In this document: positions 1 through 5,410 of the stretch, piece by piece | Numbering within the stretch: the first letter of the stretch is position 1 | Layout: the number at the start of each line of letters is the position of its first letter | Source: Alphaproteobacteria bacterium | Lineage (GTDB): Bacteria > Pseudomonadota > Alphaproteobacteria > Rhizobiales > Hyphomicrobiaceae | DNA length: 6,115 bases | Reading direction: 5' to 3' | Assembly (NCBI GenBank): GCA_005888525.1 | Contig: VBAB01000123.1 | Coordinates: forward strand, 1-6,115 | Position numbers and translations under genes: made by a program | The notes under the pieces: generated by a model | What the model saw: the letters and a program-made list of their open reading frames with translations, nothing else | The model's database searches: none | Told to the model about the DNA's origin: nothing

Positions 1-998
1 GAAATCCACTTCGAGTCGGTGTTGTTGAGCTGGACGATGCCCAGCAGGTCGAACAGGCCGATGATCAGCACCAGGCTCGTGTCCTTGAAGAGGCCGATGA
101 AGGTGCCGACAATGCCCGGCACCACCAGCTTGAGGGCCTGCGGCAGGATGATGAGACCCATCTTCTTCGAGTAGGAGAGGCCGAGCGCATCGGCCGCCTC
201 GAACTGGCCGCGCGGGATCGCCTGCAGGCCGCCGCGGATGGTCTCGGCGAGGTAGGCCGCGGCGAACAGCGCGACGCCGATCAGAGCCCTCAGCAGCTTG
301 TCGAAAGTGACCCCGGGCGGCAAAAACAGCGGCAGCATCACGGAGGCCATGAACAGCACGGTGATGAGCGGTACGCCGCGCACGAACTCGATGAAGCCGA
401 CCGACACCCAGCGCACGATCGGCATGCGCGACCGGCGCCCCAGCGCCAGCACTATGCCAAGCGGGAACGACGCTGTGATGCCGACGGTGGCGACGACCAG
501 CGTTACCAGCAGGCCGCCCCACAACGAGGTGTCCACATGCGGAAGACCGAAGGCACCGCCGACCAGCAGGAAGAAAGCGATTACCGGGAAGATCGCGAAG
601 ACGTAGACGGCGTTCCAGAATTTGCCCGGCACGCTCGGGATCATCAGCGGGACGAGGCCGATCAACGCCAACGCGTAGACGAGGTCGACACGCCAGCGCT
701 CTTCGAACGGATAGCGGCCGTACATGAACTGGGCAAACTTGGCGGTGACATAGGGCCAGCACGCACCTGCCCCTTCGTGCGTGCAGGCGCCGCCGTCTTC
801 GCCGGTGAAGGTGGCCCGGATCAGCGCCCATCCGATCACCGAGCTCACCGCCTCGTAGGCAATGAAGAGCCCAACCAGGGTGAGCAGCGTGTTCGACCAC
901 GACGAGAACAGGTTCGCCCGCATCCAGCCGACGGCGCCGACCGTCGATCGCGGCGCACGCTCAGCCGGAGCAGCTTCAATGTCGGTGCCGGCGACCAT
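1..998 (-). CDS. aapM: AapM, general L-amino-acid ABC transporter permease (partial, C-terminus cut by window edge)
   Basis: This is one of the two inner-membrane permease subunits of the Aap general amino-acid importer; it pairs with AapQ to form the translocation path. I translated it by hand from the ATG at 998; 332 complete codons are open to the left edge, with no stop. Family members run to about 385 residues, so roughly 50 C-terminal residues are missing. Hydrophobic segments lie near residues 36-57, 106-121, 131-151, 158-187, 197-225, 236-253 and 292-318. The EAA loop that docks onto the ATPase is at 267-286 (FEAADALGLS, then IILP). The loop around residues 68-82 carries two cysteines (C72, C80). 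The start follows the aapQ stop by 4 nt, and a GGAG at 1012-1009 lies inside the aapQ 3' end, 10 nt upstream of the ATG, which suggests translational coupling. The N-terminal 30 residues are polar, as expected for a cytoplasmic lead-in. Assignment to AapM rather than AapQ rests on length, sequence and position after aapQ. Confidence 0.93.
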   Translation of the reverse strand, partial: MVAGTDIEAAPAERAPRSTVGAVGWMRANLFSSWSNTLLTLVGLFIAYEAVSSVIGWALIRATFTGEDGGACTHEGAGACWPYVTAKFAQFMYGRYPFEERWRVDLVYALALIGLVPLMIPSVPGKFWNAVYVFAIFPVIAFFLLVGGAFGLPHVDTSLWGGLLVTLVVATVGITASFPLGIVLALGRRSRMPIVRWVSVGFIEFVRGVPLITVLFMASVMLPLFLPPGVTFDKLLRALIGVALFAAAYLAETIRGGLQAIPRGQFEAADALGLSYSKKMGLIILPQALKLVVPGIVGTFIGLFKDTSLVLIIGLFDLLGIVQLNNTDSKWI

Positions 999-1002
999 CG
1001 AT

Positions 1003-2202
1003 TTACCGCTCCACGAGGGCCATGTGCTTGTTGAACCAGTTCATGAACGCCGACACGATCAGACTGATCGTGAGGAACACGCACATCGTCACCAGAATCA
1101 CCTCGACCGCTTGTCCGGTCTGGTTCAGCACCGTGCCGGACCACACCGAAACGAGATCGGGATAGCCTATGGCCACCGCGAGCGATGAGTTCTTGGTCAG
1201 GTTCAGGAACTGGCTCGTCAGCGGCGGGATGATGATGCGCATCGCCTGCGGAATGACGACGAGACGCAGCGACTGACCTTTGCTCAAGCCAATTGCCAGC
1301 GCTGCCTCCTTCTGGCCCTTGGACACGCCCTGGATGCCGGAGCGCACGATCTCGGCGATGAAGCTCGCGGTGTAGATCGACAGGCCGAGCAGCAGGGCGA
1401 GGAATTCGGGCTGCATCACCATGCCACCCTGGAAGTTGAAGCCCTTGAGCTCGGGATAGTCGAACACCAGCGGCTGCCCGAGGAAGAGGAACACACCGAG
1501 CGGCATCAGCACGATCAGCGCCAGGGACGTCCACAGCACCGGAAACTGCTGGCCCGTCAGCATCTGCCGGCGGCGGGCCAAGAGATGGATGGCGATGGAG
1601 GCGACGATGCCGATGACCACGGCGAGCCAGACCGCGTCGAATCCGGGCTGCGGAACGGGCGCCGGCAGGTAGAGGCCGCGCACATTGACGAATCCTCCCC
1701 CCGGCAGGGTGTAGCTCTGCCGCGGCCCAGGCAGGCTCTTCAACACGGCGAAGTACCAGAAGAAGAGCTGCAGCAGCAGCGGCACGTTGCGGATGACCTC
1801 GACGTAGACGGTCGCTAGCCGCGCCACGAGCCAGTTGGTGGACAGGCGCGAAATGCCGATGATGAACCCGATCACGGTCGCCAGCACGATGCCGAGGCCC
1901 GCCACCAGCAGCGTGTTGAGCAGCCCGACCAGGAAAGCCCGGCCGTAGGTCATGGAGTTGTCGTAGTCGATCAGGTGCTGGGAGACGTCGAAGCCGGCCG
2001 TGCGGTCGATGAAGCCGAAACCGGAGGCGATGTTCTGCTTCCTGAGGTTGGCTGCCGTATTGGTGATCAGGATCGCGAACAGCGCCACCAGCGCGACGAC
2101 GAGCACGATCTGATAAAGGGCTTGGCGCACCTCGGGCCGATAGAGGTAGCTCGCCAGTGACGCCTTGCGTGCCGGACCGTGGTCGCTGGTGATGACAGCC
2201 AT
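1003..2202 (-). CDS. aapQ: AapQ, general L-amino-acid ABC transporter permease
   Basis: This is the first permease subunit of the Aap importer, an integral inner-membrane protein of the HisM/GlnP amino-acid permease family. It is complete at 399 residues, close to the roughly 400 usual for AapQ and longer than HisM-type permeases because of the large region between TM1 and the core. TM1 is near residues 28-48, further hydrophobic segments lie at 91-117, 131-153, 190-208, 221-241, 266-285 and 367-387, and the core carries the motif VEVIRNVPLLLQLFFWYF (134-151). The EAA loop is at 299-318 (EAALAIGLS then VVIP), the contact site for AapP. The ATG at 2202 is preceded by GGGGAG at 2213-2208 with 5 nt spacing, which supports this start. 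It lies 75 nt after aapJ, across a strong hairpin, and 4 nt before aapM, so Q and M are tightly coupled while J is set apart. No frameshift or missing motif is seen. Confidence 0.95.
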   Translation of the reverse strand: MAVITSDHGPARKASLASYLYRPEVRQALYQIVLVVALVALFAILITNTAANLRKQNIASGFGFIDRTAGFDVSQHLIDYDNSMTYGRAFLVGLLNTLLVAGLGIVLATVIGFIIGISRLSTNWLVARLATVYVEVIRNVPLLLQLFFWYFAVLKSLPGPRQSYTLPGGGFVNVRGLYLPAPVPQPGFDAVWLAVVIGIVASIAIHLLARRRQMLTGQQFPVLWTSLALIVLMPLGVFLFLGQPLVFDYPELKGFNFQGGMVMQPEFLALLLGLSIYTASFIAEIVRSGIQGVSKGQKEAALAIGLSKGQSLRLVVIPQAMRIIIPPLTSQFLNLTKNSSLAVAIGYPDLVSVWSGTVLNQTGQAVEVILVTMCVFLTISLIVSAFMNWFNKHMALVER

Positions 2203-2233
2203 TCAAGCTCCCCGAGGCTGCTCTTCCTGGAGC

Positions 2234-2267
2234 GAAAGCGCCGGCTCCTGTTCGGGCCGGCGCTTTC
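2234..2267 (-). promoter_or_regulatory. Perfect 12-bp intercistronic hairpin between aapJ and aapQ
   Basis: Arms GAAAGCGCCGGC (2234-2245) and GCCGGCGCTTTC (2256-2267) pair perfectly around a 10-nt loop. Read as aap mRNA, the stem begins 10 nt after the aapJ stop and ends about 20 nt before the aapQ Shine-Dalgarno sequence. No U-run follows the stem in the minus direction (the next bases are GCTCCAGG), so it is not a canonical intrinsic terminator. Such stems between a binding-protein gene and its permease genes are known to protect the upstream message from 3' exonucleases or to end transcription partially, giving more binding protein than permease. That role is inferred here from position and structure. 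Confidence 0.72.
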
Positions 2268-2277
2268 TAGTCTTGTC

Positions 2278-3303
2278 CTACCGCAGTGGTGGAGCGTACT
2301 GCAGTCCCCCGTTGTTCCAGAGCTTGTTCAGCCCGCGGGCGATCTTGAGGCGCGAGCCCGAGCCAACATTGCGCTCGAACAGTTCGCCGTAGTTGCCGAC
2401 CGCCTTGACGATGCTGACGACGAAATCGTTAGGAAGTCCGAGACCCTTACCGAGCTCGCCGTCCTTGCCGACAATGCGCTTGATCTCGGGATTGGTCGAA
2501 TTCACCATCTCGGCGACGTTGGCCTGCGTGATGCCGGCCTCCTCCGCGTTCAGCAACGCGTAGTGCACCCACTTGACGACGGTCAGCCACTGGTCGTCAC
2601 CCTGGCGCACCGACGGGCCGAGCGGCTCCTTGGAGATGATCTCGGGCAGCACCAGGTGGTCTTCGGGCTTGGGCTGCTGCACACGCACCGAGTAGAGGCC
2701 GGACTGGTCCGTCGTGTAGACGTCGCAGCGACCAGCCAGATAGGCCTGCAAGGTCTCGTCGAGCTTCTCGAACACGACCGGCTTGTAGGTCATCTTGTTG
2801 GCTTTGAAGTAGTCGGCGAGGTTGAGCTCAGTGGTGGTGCCGGTCTGGACGCATACGGTGGCGCCGTTGAGCTCCTTGGCTGTCTTGACGCCCAGCGAGC
2901 CTTTCACCATGAAGCCCTGGCCGTCGTAGTAGTTCACGCCCGCGAAGATGAGGCCGAGCGAGCTGTCGCGTGCGGTGGTCCAGGTGGTGTTGCGGATCAG
3001 CACGTCGATCTCGCCCGACTGCAGGGCGGTGAAACGCTCTTTCGCCGTGGTTGGTACATACTTGACCTTCGTGGCGTCGCCCAGGACTGCCGCGGCGATC
3101 GCCTTGCAGTAGTCGACATCGAGGCCGGTCCAGTTGCCCTTGTCGTCGGGCTGGCTGAAGCCGGCGAGGCCGACGTTGACGCCGCAGCTCAGGCTGCCGC
3201 GGCTCTTGACGGTGTCGAGCGTCTTGGTTTGGGCGCTGGCGATACCGGCCGTGGCGATGAGTGCCGCCGCGCCCGCGAGGATCCCCTTCAGGATCGGTTT
3301 CAT
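2278..3303 (-). CDS. aapJ: AapJ, periplasmic general L-amino-acid-binding protein
   Basis: This is the solute-binding protein (SBP family 3) that captures amino acids in the periplasm and delivers them to AapQM. It is complete at 341 residues, the usual AapJ length. A Sec signal peptide is clear: K2 and K6, a hydrophobic stretch at about 7-22, and an ASA|Q cleavage site after residue 24. The family-3 signature GLDVDYCKAIAAAV is at 60-73, and ERFTALQSGEIDVLIRNTTWT (89-109) matches the ligand-contact region. After processing, four cysteines remain (C40, C66, C151, C193), in the spacing typical of AapJ/YhdW-type proteins, where they probably form two disulfides; this makes it larger and more cross-linked than HisJ-type proteins. 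The ATG at 3303 has AGGGAG at 3319-3314, spaced 10 nt. It sits 52 nt after aapP, and its 3' end abuts the hairpin that separates it from aapQ. It should be the most abundant component, although no separate promoter for it was evident. Confidence 0.96.
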   Translation of the reverse strand: MKPILKGILAGAAALIATAGIASAQTKTLDTVKSRGSLSCGVNVGLAGFSQPDDKGNWTGLDVDYCKAIAAAVLGDATKVKYVPTTAKERFTALQSGEIDVLIRNTTWTTARDSSLGLIFAGVNYYDGQGFMVKGSLGVKTAKELNGATVCVQTGTTTELNLADYFKANKMTYKPVVFEKLDETLQAYLAGRCDVYTTDQSGLYSVRVQQPKPEDHLVLPEIISKEPLGPSVRQGDDQWLTVVKWVHYALLNAEEAGITQANVAEMVNSTNPEIKRIVGKDGELGKGLGLPNDFVVSIVKAVGNYGELFERNVGSGSRLKIARGLNKLWNNGGLQYAPPLR

Positions 3304-3355
3304 CTGATACGCTCTCCCTTTGCTTGCTGACGGGTTTGATTGCCGCAGACGGCTC

Positions 3356-4132
3356 TTAGTGATTGAGGATCTGCGACAGGAACAGCTTGGTGCGATCCGA
3401 CTTCGGGTTGGCGAAGAACTCCTTCGGCGTGCCCTGCTCGACGATCTCGCCCTTGTCCATGAAGATTACGCGGTCCGCCACCGAGCGCGCAAAGCCCATC
3501 TCGTGCGTGACGCACAGCATGGTCATGCCCCCCTTCGCCAGCTCGATCATGGTGTCCAGCACCTCTTTCACCATCTCGGGGTCGAGCGCGGAGGTCGGCT
3601 CGTCGAAAAGCATGATGTGCGGGTTCATGCAGAGTGCGCGCGCAATGGCCACACGCTGCTGCTGGCCGCCCGACAGCTGACCCGGATACTTGGCCGCCTG
3701 CTCGGGGATCTTGACGCGCTGCAGGTATTGCGTGGCGACCTTCTCGGCCTCCGCGCGTGGCATCTTCTTCACCCACACCGGAGCGAGGCAGAGATTATCG
3801 AGCACGGTCAGGTGTGGGAACAGGTTGAAGCTCTGGAACACCATGCCGACCTCGGAGCGGATCTTGTCGATCTGACGGATATCGTTGGTGAGCTCGATAC
3901 CCTCGACGATGATCTTGCCCTTCTGGTGCTCCTCGAGCCTGTTGATGCAGCGGATGAGCGTTGATTTGCCGGAGCCCGAGGGTCCGCAAATGACGATCTT
4001 CTCGCCCTGGTCGACCGTCAGGTTGATGTCGCGCAGCACGTGGAATTCGCCATACCACTTGTTGACGCCGATCATCTGGACGGCGGGCGCTGCGCTTGCT
4101 GCGACTGCCTCTGCGGCATTGCTTTGCGCCAT
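3356..4132 (-). CDS. aapP: AapP, general L-amino-acid ABC transporter ATP-binding protein
   Basis: This is the cytoplasmic ATPase that drives the Aap importer. From the ATG at 4132 it is 258 residues, matching AapP and other polar-amino-acid ATPases (GlnQ/HisP class). All functional motifs are intact: Walker A GPSGSGKST (50-58), Q-loop Q100 in VFQSFNLFPH, signature LSGGQQQR (153-160), Walker B IMLFDE (173-178), D-loop SALD (181-184) and switch histidine H210 in VTHEMGF. An in-frame ATG at 4186 would add 18 residues, but it has no Shine-Dalgarno and lies only about 11 nt after the predicted transcription start. The 4132 start has GGAG at 4141-4138 with 5 nt spacing and gives the family length, so I prefer it. 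It is the first gene of the block, upstream of aapJ, whereas aapP usually follows aapM. A short GC stem (GCCG/CGGC, 3342-3353) lies just after its stop but looks too weak to terminate transcription. Confidence 0.95.
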   Translation of the reverse strand: MAQSNAAEAVAASAAPAVQMIGVNKWYGEFHVLRDINLTVDQGEKIVICGPSGSGKSTLIRCINRLEEHQKGKIIVEGIELTNDIRQIDKIRSEVGMVFQSFNLFPHLTVLDNLCLAPVWVKKMPRAEAEKVATQYLQRVKIPEQAAKYPGQLSGGQQQRVAIARALCMNPHIMLFDEPTSALDPEMVKEVLDTMIELAKGGMTMLCVTHEMGFARSVADRVIFMDKGEIVEQGTPKEFFANPKSDRTKLFLSQILNH

Positions 4133-4136
4133 GTGG

Positions 4137-4141
4137 TCTCC
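4137..4141 (-). promoter_or_regulatory. Shine-Dalgarno that decides the aapP start
   Basis: Read on the minus strand this is GGAGA, placed 5 nt (counted from GGAG) before the ATG at 4132. The alternative in-frame ATG at 4186 is preceded by CCTGACCCGTCAGA, with no purine-rich site. This favours the 258-residue product. Confidence 0.7.
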
Positions 4142-4187
4142 AAGCACGAACAACGGGAGGCCCGATGGGAGCCCCGCGCCTCGCATT

Positions 4188-4199
4188 CTGACGGGTCAG
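4188..4199. repeat. Short inverted repeat CTGAC-GG-GTCAG at the predicted aap transcription start
   Basis: Two 5-bp arms, 4188-4192 and 4195-4199, are separated by 2 nt. The repeat covers the place where transcription from the -10 candidate at 4209-4204 would begin. A short dyad at the start site is a reasonable place for a repressor, but with 5-bp arms chance is a real possibility and I cannot name a regulator. Confidence 0.35.
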
Positions 4200-4203
4200 G
4201 ATG

Positions 4204-4232
4204 ATTATGCCGGAGGCTTCCCGCTTGCGCAA
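4204..4232 (-). promoter_or_regulatory. Sigma70-like promoter candidate for the aapPJQM block
   Basis: On the minus strand, TTGCGC (4232-4227) and CATAAT (4209-4204) are separated by exactly 17 nt. The -10 matches TATAAT at five of six positions; the -35 matches TTGACA at the first three. Transcription would start near 4197, leaving a leader of about 65 nt before the aapP ATG at 4132. The -35 is embedded in the perfect 8-bp palindrome TTGCGCAA (4225-4232), a possible regulator site. It stands out in otherwise GC-rich sequence and is the best candidate I found in the gap; housekeeping promoters are hard to call by eye in GC-rich alphaproteobacteria. Confidence 0.5.
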
Positions 4233-4336
4233 CGCACAGGCGCTGAGCGAACTGCACGTCCAGCAGGCAACTCGAGAGCTTTGGCCCCTTCGCGCGTGCA
4301 GCAATGTCGAACGTGCGGACTGCCGCTCCGGCGATC

Positions 4337-5401
4337 CTAGCCCCGGCGCACCAGCTGGGCGATGGCGTCGCCGAGCTCGCGGCACGTGGCTTTGCCGCCC
4401 ATGTCTGCGGTGCGCACGTCGGTGTCGGCGAACAGCTTCTCGATGGCCTTCACGATTGCCGCGGCAGCCTCCTTGTGGCCCAGGTGCTCCAGCATCATGG
4501 CTCCGGACCAGATCTGGCCGATCGGGTTGGCGATGCCCTTGCCGGCGATGTCGGGCGCCGAGCCGTGAATCGGCTCGAACATCGACGGCGCCGTCCGTTC
4601 GGGGTTGATGTTGGCGCCGGGAGCGATGCCGAGGCTGCCGGAAATCGCTGAGCCGATGTCGGTCAGGATGTCGCCGAACAGATTCGAGCAGACGATGACG
4701 TCGAGCGATGCCGGATTGGTGACCATCCGTGCCGCGATCGCGTCGACGTGGTATTTCCGGTATTCAACCGCCGGGTAGTCTGTCCGCACGATTTCCGCCA
4801 CCTCGTCCCAGAACACCATCGAGTGACGCAGCGCGTTGCTTTTGGTGGCGCTCGCCAGGAGCTTGCGCGGCCGCCTGGAGGCAACCTCGAACCCGTATCG
4901 GAGGATACGTTCGATGCCGGTGCGCGTGAATAGACCGGTCTGCTCGGCCGCCTCGAACCGCGTCCCGACGTGAATGCGGCCGCCGAGCCCCGAGTACTCG
5001 CCCTCCGAGTTCTCGCGCACGCATACCATATCGATGTCGGCCGGCCGGCGGTTGGCGAGCGGCGACGTCAAGCCGGGCAGCAAACGCATCGGCCGCAGGT
5101 TGACGTACTGCTGAAACCGCTGCCGCAGCGGCAAAAGCAGATCCCATACGGCGATGTGATCCGGGACCTTGGGGTCGCCGATGGCCCCGAGGTAGATCGC
5201 GTCGAATGTTGCGAGCCGCTCGAAGCCATCGGCGTCCATCATCCGGCCCTGGCGCAGGTAGTAGTCGCATCCCCAGGGCAGGTCGGTGAATGTCAGCGAG
5301 ACTCCGGACCCGCGCGCGGCGCGCTCGAGCGCGGCGATGCCTGCAGGGATGACCTCTTTGCCAATGCCGTCACCGGCAATTACCGCGATGTTATGTGTCA
5401 T
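4337..5401 (-). CDS. Tartrate / D-malate dehydrogenase (NAD-dependent decarboxylating, TtuC/DmlA type)
   Basis: This is a cytoplasmic beta-decarboxylating dehydrogenase of the isocitrate/isopropylmalate family. The tartrate-dehydrogenase branch oxidises tartrate, D-malate and related 2-hydroxyacids with NAD+ and a divalent metal. It is complete at 354 residues. The N-terminal nucleotide-fold motif is IAVIAGDGIGKEV (5-17). Substrate-binding arginines are R93, R103 and R129, the last in VRENSEGEYSGLGG (128-141) with Y136. The catalytic lysine is K187 in ATKSNA, and the metal-binding aspartates are D220, D244 and D248 (LFGDILTD). The NAD loop is HGSAPDIAGKGIANP (279-293). PWGCDYY (42-48) and PDHIAVWDLLLPLRQ (80-94) mark the tartrate/D-malate branch rather than LeuB or Icd. 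The N-terminus begins at the family's usual point, but no Shine-Dalgarno precedes the ATG. It starts 9 nt after the upstream hydrolase stop, so reinitiation from that gene is likely. The true substrate (tartrate, D-malate or isopropylmalate-like) cannot be settled by sequence, so I give no symbol. Confidence 0.88.
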   Translation of the reverse strand: MTHNIAVIAGDGIGKEVIPAGIAALERAARGSGVSLTFTDLPWGCDYYLRQGRMMDADGFERLATFDAIYLGAIGDPKVPDHIAVWDLLLPLRQRFQQYVNLRPMRLLPGLTSPLANRRPADIDMVCVRENSEGEYSGLGGRIHVGTRFEAAEQTGLFTRTGIERILRYGFEVASRRPRKLLASATKSNALRHSMVFWDEVAEIVRTDYPAVEYRKYHVDAIAARMVTNPASLDVIVCSNLFGDILTDIGSAISGSLGIAPGANINPERTAPSMFEPIHGSAPDIAGKGIANPIGQIWSGAMMLEHLGHKEAAAAIVKAIEKLFADTDVRTADMGGKATCRELGDAIAQLVRRG

Positions 5402-5410
5402 GGATTCGAA

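Noticed and set aside
298..1034. Plus-strand open frames of 102 and 165 codons near the left edge
   Set aside because: Both lie antisense to aapM, which is open across the whole region with clear permease motifs. Their translations show no family resemblance.
845..2206. A 453-codon minus-strand open frame overlapping aapQ and the start of aapM
   Set aside because: It is the neighbouring frame of aapQ. The product is Arg-, Ala- and Pro-rich without membrane segments, while the aapQ frame encodes a full permease.
2179..3330. A 383-codon open frame on the plus strand opposite aapJ
   Set aside because: It is the antisense shadow of a certain gene (AapJ has a signal peptide, family signature and full length). 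The translation is low-complexity, rich in Leu, Val, Asp and Arg, with no recognisable domain, as expected for GC-rich antisense frames.
3342..3353. GCCG-CAGA-CGGC stem just after aapP as a terminator
   Set aside because: It has only 4 bp, no U-run follows, and aapJ begins 52 nt after the aapP stop with its own ribosome binding site; it is too weak to call.
3320..3964. Plus-strand open frame of 214 codons opposite aapP
   Set aside because: It is antisense to an intact ATPase gene, and its composition is typical of a mirror frame.
4245..4265. Possible sigma54 site (CTGGACGTGCAGTTCGC on the minus strand) upstream of aapP, considered because Aap transporters are often under nitrogen control
   Set aside because: The GG and GC elements are not at the required 10-nt spacing (GG-N10 is followed by CG), and the TTGC element is absent.
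4201..4608. Plus-strand open frames of 135 and 151 codons reaching into the aapP-dehydrogenase gap
   Set aside because: They extend into or across real genes on the other strand, have Arg/Pro/Ser-rich translations, and lack a convincing ribosome binding site.
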